Shown here: positions 57,212 through 64,000 of the stretch, in pieces
Position numbering within the stretch: the stretch's first letter is position 1
Layout: each line of letters opens with the position of its first letter
NCBI RefSeq assembly: GCF_025642115.1
Contig: NZ_CP106753.1
Span: forward strand, 2,565,501-2,629,500
DNA from: Chitiniphilus purpureus
GTDB taxonomy: Bacteria; Pseudomonadota; Gammaproteobacteria; Burkholderiales; Chitinibacteraceae
DNA length: 64,000 bases
Direction: 5' to 3'
The notes under the pieces: generated by a model
Seen by the model: the letters and a program-made list of their open reading frames with translations, nothing else
What the model was told of the DNA's origin: nothing
The model's database searches: none
Translations under genes and position numbers: made by a program

Positions 57212-59875
57212 TTACTTGGCGAGCGCCTTGGCCGCCACCGGCTTGACGGCATCCACCACGGGCTGCACGCGGGCGTAGCTTTCGACGTACGGGCGGCCGT
57301 AGTAGCTGTCGAGCAGCAGTTGCTTGAGCTCGTTGATCAGCGGGTAGCGCGGATTGGCGCCGGTGCACTGGTCATCGAACGCTTCCTCGGCCACGGCATC
57401 GAGCCTGGCGAGGAACGCCGCCTCGGGCACGCCGGCCGCCTGGATCGACGCCGGGATGCCCAGCGTGGCCTTCAGCTCTTCCACCCAGGCGATCAGCGCC
57501 TCGACCTTGCCATCGTCGTTGCCGCCCGGCAGGCCCAGATGTTCGGCAATGTCCGCATAGCGGCACTTGGCGATCGGCCGGTCGTACTGGCTGAACGCGG
57601 TCTGCTTGGTCGGAATGTCGACTGCGTTGTAGCGGATGACATTGCTGATCAACAACGCGTTGGCCAGACCATGCGCCAAATGGAACTCGGCGCCGATCTT
57701 GTGCGCCATGCTGTGGCAGACGCCCAGGAATGCATTGGCGAAGGCGATGCCGGCGATGGTGGCAGCGTTGTGCACCATCTCGCGCGCCTTGGGATCGTTG
57801 GCGCCATTCAGGTAGGCCGACGGCAGGTATTGCTGCAGCAGCTTGAGCGCCTGCAACGCCTGGGCATCGGAATACTCGTTCGCCATCACCGAGACATAGG
57901 CCTCCAGCGCGTGGGTGACCGCATCGATGCCGCCGAAGGCCGTCAGGCTCTTGGGCATGTTCATCACCATGTTCGGGTCGACGATGGCGATGCTCGGGGT
58001 CAACTCATAGTCGGCGATCGGATACTTGATGCCGGTGCGCTCGTCGGTGACCACGGCGAACGGCGTGACCTCGGAACCGGTACCGGAAGTGGTCGGAATC
58101 GCCACCATCTGCGCCTTCACACCCAGCTTGGGGAACTTGTAGATGCGCTTGCGGATATCCATGAAGCGCAGCGCCAGATCCTCGAAGTGGACATCCGGAT
58201 GTTCGTACAGCACCCACATGATCTTGGCCGCATCCATCGGGCTGCCACCACCCAGGGCGATGATCACATCCGGCTTGAAGGTGTTGAGCATATGCACGCC
58301 TTTGCGCACCACCTCGAGCGTCGGGTCGGCCTCCACTTCATAAAATACTTCAACTTCCATTCCCATCTGCTTGAGGATACGGATGGTCTCGTCGCAATAA
58401 CCGTTGTTGAACAGATAGCCGCCGGTGACCAGCGCCGCACGCTTCTTGCCGGCCAGCTCCTCCAGCGCGAAGGGCAGGCAGCCACGGCGGAAATAGATGC
58501 TCTTCGGCAGTTTGTGCCACAGCATGTTCTCAGCCCTCTTTGCCACGGTTTTCTTGTTGATCAGATGCTGCGGGCCGACGTTTTCCGAAATGGAGTTGCC
58601 GCCCCAGGAGCCGCAGCCCAAGGTGAGCGACGGCGCCAGCGCGAAGTTGTACAGATCGCCGATGCCGCCTTGGGAGGAGGGGGTGTTGATCAGGATGCGG
58701 GCGGTCTTCATCTTGTCGCCGAAATACTTGATGCGCTCGGGTTGCAAATCCTGGTCGGTGTACAACGCCGAGGTATGGCCGATGCCGCCGAGCGCGACCA
58801 GCGCCTCGGCCTTGGCGACCGCATCGTAGAAATCCTTGGCGCGATACATGCCGAGGGTAGGGGACAGCTTTTCATGGGCGAAGGCTTCCTCGTTGCCCAC
58901 CGACACCACCTCGCCGATCAGCACCTTGGTATACGGCGGCACCACGATGCCGGCCATGTCCGCGATCCTGAGTGCGCTTTGCCCGACGATGGCGGCATTG
59001 AGCCCGCCATCGACCAGGATGACCTTGCGTACCGCTTCGGTCTCCTTCTTGTTGAGCAGGTGGCCGCCGTTGTGCGCAAAGCGCTCGCGGACCTTGTCAT
59101 AGATGCTGTCCACCACGATCACGGCCTGCTCGGAAGCGCACACCACGCCGTTGTCGAAGGTCTTGGACATCAGGATCGAGGCAACCGCACGCTTGATATC
59201 GGCGGTCTCGTCGATCACCACCGGGGTATTGCCGGCGCCCACACCAATAGCGGGCTTGCCCGAGGAATACGCCGCGCGCACCATGCCCGGCCCGCCGGTG
59301 GCAAGGATCAGGTTGACATCAGGGTGGCGCATCAGATGGTTGGACAATTCAACCGACGGCGTATCGATCCAGCCAATGATGTCCTTGGGCGCGCCGGCAG
59401 CCACTGCCGCTTCGAGCACCAGGCGCGCCGCCTGGCAAGTGGATTGCTTGGCGCGCGGGTGCGGGCTGAAGATGATGGCGTTGCGGGTCTTGAGCGAGAT
59501 CAGCGCCTTGAAGATCGCGGTCGAGGTGGGATTGGTGGTCGGCACGATGCCGCAGATGATCCCGATCGGTTCGGCGATGGTGAGTGTGCCGTAGTTGTCA
59601 TCGACCGAGAGCACACCGCAGGTCTTCTCGTCCTTGTACTTGTTGTAGATATATTCGGACGCGAAGTGATTCTTGATGACCTTGTCTTCGACCACGCCCA
59701 TGCCGGTTTCCTGAGCCGCCATCTTGGCAAGCGGAATCCTTGCATCCGCTGCGGCCAGCGCCGCGCTGCGGAAGATCTCGTCCACCTGTTCCTGGGTATA
59801 AGTCGCAAACAGCTGCTGGGCTTTCTTGACCCGCGCCACCAGTGCGTCCAGCTCCTGAATGTTGGTCACAGTCAT
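57212..59875 (-). CDS. adhE: Bifunctional acetaldehyde-CoA/alcohol dehydrogenase AdhE
   Basis: This 887-aa fusion has an N-terminal CoA-acylating aldehyde dehydrogenase (about 1-440, catalytic Cys in DNGVVCASEQ, and IGVGAGNTPVV). A C-terminal iron-dependent alcohol dehydrogenase follows (about 450-870, GGGSPMDAAKIMW, HGLANALLISNVIRYNA and HSMAHKIGAEFHLAHG iron ligands). AAGGAG lies 8 nt before the ATG. It reduces acetyl-CoA to ethanol with two NADH in fermentation, as spirosome filaments in other species. It is the last host gene before the dif-like prophage junction. Confidence 0.96.
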   Translation of the reverse strand: MTVTNIQELDALVARVKKAQQLFATYTQEQVDEIFRSAALAAADARIPLAKMAAQETGMGVVEDKVIKNHFASEYIYNKYKDEKTCGVLSVDDNYGTLTIAEPIGIICGIVPTTNPTSTAIFKALISLKTRNAIIFSPHPRAKQSTCQAARLVLEAAVAAGAPKDIIGWIDTPSVELSNHLMRHPDVNLILATGGPGMVRAAYSSGKPAIGVGAGNTPVVIDETADIKRAVASILMSKTFDNGVVCASEQAVIVVDSIYDKVRERFAHNGGHLLNKKETEAVRKVILVDGGLNAAIVGQSALRIADMAGIVVPPYTKVLIGEVVSVGNEEAFAHEKLSPTLGMYRAKDFYDAVAKAEALVALGGIGHTSALYTDQDLQPERIKYFGDKMKTARILINTPSSQGGIGDLYNFALAPSLTLGCGSWGGNSISENVGPQHLINKKTVAKRAENMLWHKLPKSIYFRRGCLPFALEELAGKKRAALVTGGYLFNNGYCDETIRILKQMGMEVEVFYEVEADPTLEVVRKGVHMLNTFKPDVIIALGGGSPMDAAKIMWVLYEHPDVHFEDLALRFMDIRKRIYKFPKLGVKAQMVAIPTTSGTGSEVTPFAVVTDERTGIKYPIADYELTPSIAIVDPNMVMNMPKSLTAFGGIDAVTHALEAYVSVMANEYSDAQALQALKLLQQYLPSAYLNGANDPKAREMVHNAATIAGIAFANAFLGVCHSMAHKIGAEFHLAHGLANALLISNVIRYNAVDIPTKQTAFSQYDRPIAKCRYADIAEHLGLPGGNDDGKVEALIAWVEELKATLGIPASIQAAGVPEAAFLARLDAVAEEAFDDQCTGANPRYPLINELKQLLLDSYYGRPYVESYARVQPVVDAVKPVAAKALAK

Positions 59876-60006
59876 GCGTGTTCTCCTTGTTTACCGCGTT
59901 CGGGCTGTTTGTGTATGCCCGTGGATGAGTGCCGTAGTGTCACGATAGCGGCCACCCAGGAAGGACTTTTTGATCCAGCGCAGATTTGCAGTCATCAACG
60001 TACGAA

Positions 60007-60034
60007 TATTCAAATAATGTATATTATGTAAAGT
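60007..60034. promoter_or_regulatory. dif-like XerCD site, probable prophage attL
   Basis: ATAATGTATATTATGT (60014-60029) is identical to the core of the E. coli dif site, comprising the central TGTATA hexamer and inner halves of both Xer arms. The XerD-side arm TTATGTAAAGT matches TTATGTTAAAT at 9 of 11 positions. The XerC-side arm TATTCAAATAA diverges, as expected of a phage-chromosome hybrid. The prophage starts immediately to its right. Confidence 0.8.
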
Positions 60035-60104
60035 TACTAAGATGGATTCGACAGGTGGCCCGGAACGCGATCGGTCGACGCCCTCCTTTCGTCCCGACGA
60101 ACGG

Positions 60105-60133
60105 TTGACAAAAATCCGTGCTTGTTGCACATA
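60105..60133 (+). promoter_or_regulatory. Possible phage promoter before the DUF3653-like gene
   Basis: A consensus -35 TTGACA (60105-60110) is followed after 17-18 bp by CACATA/ACATAT. A small inverted repeat TTCGTC-CC-GACGAA (60088-60101) sits just upstream and could be an operator. The predicted start lies almost on the following hairpin. Confidence 0.45.
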
Positions 60134-60139
60134 TCAAAC

Positions 60140-60159
60140 ACCCGCTTCGGCGGGTTTTT
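60140..60159 (+). terminator. Terminator hairpin in the leader of the DUF3653-like gene
   Basis: ACCCGC-TTCG-GCGGGT is followed by TTTTT on the plus strand, 20 bp before the ATG at 60180. It either closes a transcript from the left or acts as an early attenuator for the gene. Confidence 0.75.
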
Positions 60160-60179
60160 CATTTTTCACGAAGGACAAC

Positions 60180-60620
60180 ATGGAGAGGAAATTCCCAAGA
60201 GCCGATTTCGTCTGCGATCAAGCAGACTTGATGCACGCGCTGTACTCACTCAGCGCATCAGAGATCGCAGAGATATGCGGCATTGGCATCAGCACCGCTG
60301 AGGCATGGCGGCACGGTATCGAGCCGGTACCGTACATGGCCTATCAGCTATTGCTATTCCGAGCGCTAGGCCGTGTACCGTGCGGGCCGTGGGCAGGATG
60401 GCAGTTTGTAGAAGACCGACTATGCGCACCAGGCATGCGACCGAAAGACGCCCCGAGGCGGGATGAACTAATGTTTATCGGCCATTACCGCATCGACCGA
60501 CGCCTGACCGAGAGCCAGGCCGAGCTACTGGATGGGACGCTGCGCCAGCGAGACTTCTATCGCCGGCAGTGCGGCCTAGAAGCCCGATTGGGCCTGATGC
60601 TAGCGAACATCTTTTCGTGA
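60180..60620 (+). CDS. Phage-related protein, DUF3653-like, with HTH-like segment
   Basis: The 146-aa product contains LSASEIAEICGIGISTAEAW, a plausible helix-turn-helix, followed by a conserved-looking PYMAYQLLLFRALGRVP and GPWAGWQFVEDRLCAPG block. This block is typical of small proteins in Xanthomonas-type filamentous phages (DUF3653). AAGGA precedes the ATG. It runs opposite to the morphogenesis genes and is therefore a candidate phage repressor or regulator. Its stop codon overlaps one copy of the GTGAC-type palindrome. Confidence 0.65.
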   Translation: MERKFPRADFVCDQADLMHALYSLSASEIAEICGIGISTAEAWRHGIEPVPYMAYQLLLFRALGRVPCGPWAGWQFVEDRLCAPGMRPKDAPRRDELMFIGHYRIDRRLTESQAELLDGTLRQRDFYRRQCGLEARLGLMLANIFS

Positions 60621-60628
60621 TCGTCACG

Positions 60629-61051
60629 CTAGGCCGACGGGCAGCCTAGCTCGTGCAAACGATCCACGACCCATTTGTGACGGTCACGCAAATATTGCGT
60701 TGAATCGATCCGTTGCTGAGCCCGAATCGCTTCTTTTTCAGCCAGCAACTCAGCGCAGTATCGATAAGGGACCGCCTTAGACTGATCTTCACCAAAGGAA
60801 GACACTGCCGCCCGTGCCTCAGGCATTGGGCGGCGACGAGCTGCAGCACGCTCGGCTTGAACGTAGTGCTGCAGGCTGACGGTTCCACCGGCAGCATCCT
60901 TAGCTGTGATCTGTTTAAGAGGCTTGGAGCCAGCTGGACAAGGACCATTCTGATAGGAAATGGCGCCGGAACTGGTACGACACTTGGTCACGCCCTCATC
61001 TGCACCGGCAAAAGCTGCCATCGATAGCAGTAGCAACAAAAGTAGACGCAT
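60629..61051 (-). CDS. Exported DUF4124-like protein
   Basis: The 140-aa product has a signal peptide (MRLLLLLLLSMAAFAGA) and the DUF4124-like opening VTKCRTSSGAISYQNGPCPAGSKP with two cysteines, then a charged helical C-terminus ending LHELGCPSA. GGGGGGTG precedes the ATG at 61051. It is the last gene of the leftward prophage set. Its function is unknown. Confidence 0.65.
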   Translation of the reverse strand: MRLLLLLLLSMAAFAGADEGVTKCRTSSGAISYQNGPCPAGSKPLKQITAKDAAGGTVSLQHYVQAERAAARRRPMPEARAAVSSFGEDQSKAVPYRYCAELLAEKEAIRAQQRIDSTQYLRDRHKWVVDRLHELGCPSA

Positions 61052-61222
61052 GACACCCCCCGGCATTCCAACGTCAGAAGTTGATAAGACTAGCCGATAT
61101 GCATCCAGGAACGCCATAGGCCAGCAGGAGGGGGTCGGATGAGCACGGCGGACGCATAAGGCTGTGACTGCAGCTGCGCGCGCCCTACCCTAGCCAGCAG
61201 CTTTCGGGCGCTACGCGGCCGA

Positions 61223-61240
61223 ATCGGGCATAAGCCCGAT
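61223..61240. other. Hairpin in the prophage intergenic region 61052-61274
   Basis: ATCGGGC-ATAA-GCCCGAT is a perfect 7-bp stem. The 223-bp gap also contains AGCGCT repeats near the right end and no gene. Such hairpins mark origins in filamentous phages, but nothing here proves that role. Confidence 0.4.
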
Positions 61241-61274
61241 CGCTTCATTTAGCCCTGCGGGCGAGCAAGCGCTT

Positions 61275-61781
61275 TTAGCGCTCTGAAAAACGACGAGTCT
61301 TGGCCTCTCGAACCATCGCCGCCATAGGTATACGGTGCTCGCTTTCGTTTTTTGTGACGGCCTCTTTATCAACAGAAGCTACCGACGTTTTTGTGACCGT
61401 CGCTTTTTTTGCCTTGGATGCAGGAGTACCAGATTTCGTGACAGCCTCCTTTTTCATGGCAGGCTTTGCGTTTTTAGTGACTGTCACAGCATCAACGGGC
61501 GAGGCACCGTAACCACGGCGCCGGCCAAGCTCAATCCACGCCTCTTTGGCGCGCAATCCCATGATTTTCTGACCGAAAATCAGCCATTCCAGCTGAGATT
61601 CGGTCAAGGACTGGATATCAGACAATTCCGTGACTGTCGCCTTATGGGTTAAATCGCGGCGAGATTTGGCTTTACGTTCAGCCGCTGTCATCGGCCGAGT
61701 GCCGAGCGCAGGACGACCCCGCTTTTTTGGGGTGTCGCCAACATCAAGGCTTAATGTCTTTGTATCGTGACCGTCGCGCAT
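61275..61781 (-). CDS. Basic AT-hook-like prophage protein with repeated VTK segments
   Basis: The 168-aa product opens with an AT-hook-like KKRGRPALGTRPMTAAERKAKSRR and has a central helical part (LTESQLEWLIFGQKIMGLRAKEAWIELGRRRGYG). The Lys/Thr-rich C-terminal half has four AVT(V)TK/TVTK units. Each unit is encoded over one copy of the GTGAC array. The promoter at 61809-61837 has another copy in its spacer, pointing to an autoregulatory DNA-binding protein. No close family is recognised. Confidence 0.6.
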   Translation of the reverse strand: MRDGHDTKTLSLDVGDTPKKRGRPALGTRPMTAAERKAKSRRDLTHKATVTELSDIQSLTESQLEWLIFGQKIMGLRAKEAWIELGRRRGYGASPVDAVTVTKNAKPAMKKEAVTKSGTPASKAKKATVTKTSVASVDKEAVTKNESEHRIPMAAMVREAKTRRFSER

Positions 61782-61808
61782 TTTATTACCCCGTTGATTG
61801 ATGATTCA

Positions 61809-61837
61809 ATTTTAGTGACAGTCACGTTATTTGACAA
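61809..61837 (-). promoter_or_regulatory. Promoter with palindromic operator filling the spacer
   Basis: Leftward, -35 TTGTCA (61837-61832) and -10 TAAAAT (61814-61809) are exactly 17 bp apart, and the spacer contains the perfect GTGACTGTCAC. The ATG at 61781 follows about 20 nt after the expected start, with CGGGG as RBS. A protein bound in the spacer would block polymerase. Confidence 0.7.
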
Positions 61838-61844
61838 TTGCCAT

Positions 61845-61864
61845 TTATCGGTAATTACCGATAA
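61845..61864. promoter_or_regulatory. Perfect 20-bp palindrome upstream of the spacer-operator promoter
   Basis: TTATCGGTAATTACCGATAA is fully self-complementary. It covers the last codons and stop of the small lipoprotein gene and sits 7 bp upstream of the -35 box. It could be a second operator or a transcription stop for the upstream operon. Confidence 0.6.
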
Positions 61865-61998
61865 CAATCATCTGTATTGGCAACCCGCATTCCACATTCA
61901 GCCCAAACAATGAATTCAATACGGCGCTGTTCATCCGTTTTGTCCCAATGGGCACAACCCTGAATTAAGACGAAGCAACCAATCAATACGTATTTCAT
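61855..61998 (-). CDS. 47-aa lipoprotein downstream of zot
   Basis: A 48-codon gene starts with ATGA overlapping the zot stop and encodes MKYVLIGCFVLIQGCAHW followed by a short polar tail ending DDCYR. LIQGC is a good lipobox, giving a mature peptide of about 33 residues with two further Cys. Translational coupling to zot and the lipobox support it as a real gene. It may be a small membrane or assembly factor, or an Rz1-like or immunity-type lipoprotein; its function is not known. Confidence 0.7.
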   Translation of the reverse strand: MKYVLIGCFVLIQGCAHWDKTDEQRRIEFIVWAECGMRVANTDDCYR

Positions 61999-63005
61999 GA
62001 AGGCAGCCTCTCACGCACAGGACGAGCAGCCGCCTCTTGATCGGCCGATTCATCAAACCACCCTTCCGCTACGATGGTCTTGCAGGTGGCCTGATCCATC
62101 GAAGGAATCAACGTGGCTTGCTGGGTATAACACTTGCACACATTGCCCATTACCGCGCACGCAACGGGCTTGGGTGCCATCTTTGGCGAGTTAATGCCGT
62201 CATACACTGCTGCGGTATGTGGCAGACCAGGAAGACGCGGAATACGCGCTTCAAAGTAATCCAGCTCTTCGCGCTGAGTAGATATGGGAGACGACGGCGC
62301 AGGCGTCACAGCAGATGCTGTCGCTGATGCTTCAGCACTGCTTTGTGCAATGGCAGGATTGGTCGCTTCGGTATACGCGCGATAGCCGGCAAAGGCACCC
62401 AGGGCAATGGCAGCAATCACCACGTTGATTGCGTACTTGATGGCCTTGGGCATGGCCGGCTTGAGGTTATGAACCTCAGAGCTTTTGTAAAGCGAATAGA
62501 CCTTGGTTGGATAGGACCACATTGACTTAGCGGCACTGTTGCGGTCCTTCTTCGTCTCAGGGGTGGCACAACGCGGCCACTCAAGCACCTGCGCTACTTG
62601 CCGGCCGAACAACCGCTCAACATGAACATGCCGGTTGATCAGCTTGCGCACGTCGCTATCGATCAAGCCAGGATGCTGGGTAATCAGCATGGCTCTTAAA
62701 CCACGGTGACGCATATCCTCAAACGCCGCCACCTTGGGCGGTCTGGCGGAGCCGTTTGGCCGCGTCGGAAAAATCTTCTGCGCCTCGTCAATGACCACAA
62801 GCGCGCCATTCTCAACCTCATGCCAACGGTGAGGATCGAGGAGACTGGCGGTGCGGTTAATCGTCAATTCCTTGATACCGTGCACGTAAATCGGCGGATC
62901 ATCACCACTCAGTTTTGAGGCCAGCTTTGCGAGTTCAGATACCACCCACAACGTTTTGCCATTACCCTGCAGCCCGGTAATCAGCGTTGCAACAGCAGCA
63001 GTCAT
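61995..63005 (-). CDS. Zot/pI-family phage assembly ATPase
   Basis: The 336-aa product has Walker A GLQGNGKT (residues 11-18), Walker B ALVVIDEAQKIF, and ITQHPGLID, the standard Zot/pI core. A single membrane helix follows near 187-205 (INVVIAAIALGAFAGYRAY), then a periplasmic C-terminal part with paired cysteines. It drives extrusion of the filamentous virion through the inner membrane. It overlaps the pVI-like gene by 4 bp and the small lipoprotein by 4 bp. Confidence 0.93.
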   Translation of the reverse strand: MTAAVATLITGLQGNGKTLWVVSELAKLASKLSGDDPPIYVHGIKELTINRTASLLDPHRWHEVENGALVVIDEAQKIFPTRPNGSARPPKVAAFEDMRHRGLRAMLITQHPGLIDSDVRKLINRHVHVERLFGRQVAQVLEWPRCATPETKKDRNSAAKSMWSYPTKVYSLYKSSEVHNLKPAMPKAIKYAINVVIAAIALGAFAGYRAYTEATNPAIAQSSAEASATASAVTPAPSSPISTQREELDYFEARIPRLPGLPHTAAVYDGINSPKMAPKPVACAVMGNVCKCYTQQATLIPSMDQATCKTIVAEGWFDESADQEAAARPVRERLPS

Positions 63006-63304
63006 TTGGACACCATGCGGATAAAACGTTCAGCCATGATCAAAGTCGCAATCGAAATGAAAACAGCCGAGTGCACCTTAATAAATCCCTCAATACCCAA
63101 GAACTTCAAAATCGACCAAACCTGTTGATCTACTGCACCGAACCTGGACAAGACCCACTGCAATCCGTCCTGGAAAAGCAAATCGATTCCAGTGTAAGAA
63201 ATGGCAGTCAATCCAAGCGCCAACAAAATGCGCCCAATCAACGTCGGCAACGCAGCACCAAGCGCCGTCCAAATCGCGGCACCAATCACAGCCGGCAATG
63301 GCAT
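63002..63304 (-). CDS. pVI-like minor coat protein (DUF2523)
   Basis: The 100-aa product has three hydrophobic segments (TLIGRILLALGLTAISYTG, VWSILKFLGIEGFIKV region, AVFISIATLIMAERF) and lies between the adsorption protein and Zot, the usual place of the pVI/DUF2523 gene. AGGAGG lies 5 nt before the ATG inside the preceding gene (TAATG overlap). Confidence 0.85.
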   Translation of the reverse strand: MPLPAVIGAAIWTALGAALPTLIGRILLALGLTAISYTGIDLLFQDGLQWVLSRFGAVDQQVWSILKFLGIEGFIKVHSAVFISIATLIMAERFIRMVSK

Positions 63305-64000
63305 TAGAACCTCCTACCGACCCACATCCAGATAATCCAGAGGCAGGAAAGCGTTGTAATAGCATTCACGATCATGCGAATTTCACGGCCATGGTCGCAA
63401 ATAAGAGAAAGCGGAACATTGACCGAACTTATTGAATTTCCCAAAAAAGAACCAAAAGACAATGTCTTGTCTGAAATTGAGCACTGACCGGCAAAATCTT
63501 CAGGATTTTTCAAATCAAAACTTTCTCTTATATCGTTTTCTTGCATGGCACCTTCCCATGCAATTCCTTTTTCGGTTGGCTTCTTAATTAAATCGGACCA
63601 GCCGTCAGGCTCTTTGCTATCCTCACAATTCCGGCGATGCATTTCTCTAGCAATTGCGCACTGCACTGCATCACCTTTGCAAAGAAATCCCGAATCACAA
63701 CTACCGCTAAATGCACCTTTGCATTTCTCATCGTTTGGACTTTTCTTGCAGAAATCATCCGTAGTCGGCTTGCAAATCGGATCATTCGGATTTTTGGCGC
63801 ACGTTTGCGCTCGCTTGCATTGCTCCGAATTTGGATTGGTTTTGCACGCATCGTCGTTTTTCTGATCGCACACAGGATCATTTGGCTTCATAAAACAATA
63901 TTCATCAGTACCACGGACACATGTTTTATGCTCAGGATTCTTGGAGCAAAAATTATCGCTACCAGGAACGCAGCTGGCATGATTGGGATTGGCACTACAA
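63304..64000 (-). CDS. Cys-repeat adsorption protein, pIII-like (N-terminus outside window)
   Basis: The frame stays open from the window edge to 63304. It begins with tandem 11-15-residue units of the type FC-x-KNP-x4-C (NFCSKNPEHKTC, EYCFMKPNDPVC, TCAKNPNDPICK, DFCKKSPNDEKC). A non-repeat domain with QCAIAREMHRRNC follows. A C-terminal membrane anchor (SSVNVPLSLICDHGREIRMI...CLWIIWMWVGRRF) is at the end. Position before pVI and Zot fits the pIII attachment protein, which binds host pili. The start codon lies to the right of 64000; ATG 63891 is internal to the repeats. Confidence 0.8.
   Translation of the reverse strand, partial: CSANPNHASCVPGSDNFCSKNPEHKTCVRGTDEYCFMKPNDPVCDQKNDDACKTNPNSEQCKRAQTCAKNPNDPICKPTTDDFCKKSPNDEKCKGAFSGSCDSGFLCKGDAVQCAIAREMHRRNCEDSKEPDGWSDLIKKPTEKGIAWEGAMQENDIRESFDLKNPEDFAGQCSISDKTLSFGSFLGNSISSVNVPLSLICDHGREIRMIVNAITTLSCLWIIWMWVGRRF

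Larger units (their letters stand above)
60617..61825. repeat. Nine-copy GTGACNGTCRC operator-like array
   Basis: On the plus strand copies start at 60617, 60677, 61354, 61393, 61438, 61477, 61630, 61767 and 61815, all in the same orientation. The consensus is TTTNGTGACNGTCRC; two copies (61354, 61438) have a degenerate right arm GCCTC. Four copies (60617, 60677, 61477, 61815) have GTGA/TCAC arms in perfect inversion. Sites lie in three genes and one promoter, so the conservation is at DNA level. Confidence 0.8.
60007..64000. mobile_element. Left end of a filamentous (inovirus-type) prophage
   Basis: From the dif-like site at 60007 to the window edge the gene content is phage-type: DUF3653-like, DUF4124-like, AT-hook-like basic protein, small lipoprotein, Zot/pI, pVI-like and a Cys-repeat adsorption protein. 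The structural genes overlap by 1-4 bp and have lower GC than the host. The replication protein, coat protein and other end lie beyond 64000. Confidence 0.85.

Noticed and set aside
59881..60000. FNR/ANR box upstream of adhE
   Set aside because: TTGAT and ATCAA half-sites occur but are about 18 bp apart instead of 4, so no box is claimed.
57143..60031. 962-codon plus-strand frame over adhE
   Set aside because: It is an antisense shadow rich in His/Gln/Asp; adhE is full-length on the minus strand.

Overview
The window looks like chromosomal DNA of a GC-rich, chitinolytic betaproteobacterium, most likely in the order Neisseriales. This is inferred from gene content: a GH18 chitinase with two small CBM5/12-type modules, a GH15 glucoamylase, the ratA-rnfH pair, an AddAB-like helicase-nuclease pair, and a filamentous (inovirus-type) prophage. 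No rRNA and no CRISPR array is visible. One tRNA gene, tRNA-Ser(GGA), is present.

Layout. At 0-10.3 kb lie two LysR regulators, each divergent from a likely target (an SGNH esterase running off the left edge and a flavodoxin-fold quinone reductase), the chitinase, a fused NMN adenylyltransferase/Nudix enzyme and the glucoamylase. At 10.4-13.9 kb is an accessory patch. It holds a 5'-less polymorphic-toxin C-terminus with its zinc-ribbon partner gene, dispersed repeat debris, and a frameshifted scrap that looks like the pre-toxin region of a related giant protein. A terminator just left of the patch serves no visible gene. At 13.9-26.2 kb are a GDSL lipoprotein, rnfH-ratA, dnaB, a decayed solute-binding-protein gene, sufE-sufS, nudB, a seven-domain c-di-GMP protein with a LOV-like module, tRNA-Ser, and an AT-rich secreted lyase-like gene.

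At 26.2-50.4 kb are mostly housekeeping genes: mfd, a MASE1-GGDEF-EAL protein, rlmB, a WYL regulator divergent from a GST, an APH(3')-type phosphotransferase, a cyclophilin, the AddAB-like pair, a TIGR03790 protein, a Cache histidine kinase, thyA, an ABC-F ATPase, a retropepsin-like protease and a SAM methyltransferase with a MerR/SoxR-like box in its promoter. At 50.9-57.1 kb is a complete czcICBA-type heavy-metal efflux operon. At 57.2-59.9 kb is adhE.

From about 60.0 kb to the right edge is the end of a filamentous prophage. It begins at a dif-like XerCD site (60007-60034), so it is probably an element that integrates with host Xer recombinases. Its morphogenesis genes run leftward as a tightly overlapping set: Cys-repeat adsorption protein, pVI-like protein, Zot/pI, and a 47-aa lipoprotein that overlaps zot by ATGA. 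These are followed by an AT-hook-like basic protein and a DUF4124-like protein.

The most unusual feature is a set of nine same-orientation copies of TTTNGTGACNGTCRC between 60617 and 61825. One copy fills the 17-bp spacer of the promoter of the AT-hook-like gene. Others are embedded in coding sequence, where they force repeated VTK peptides. This looks like an operator or iteron array written through phage genes and is the best candidate here for an undescribed regulatory or replication system.
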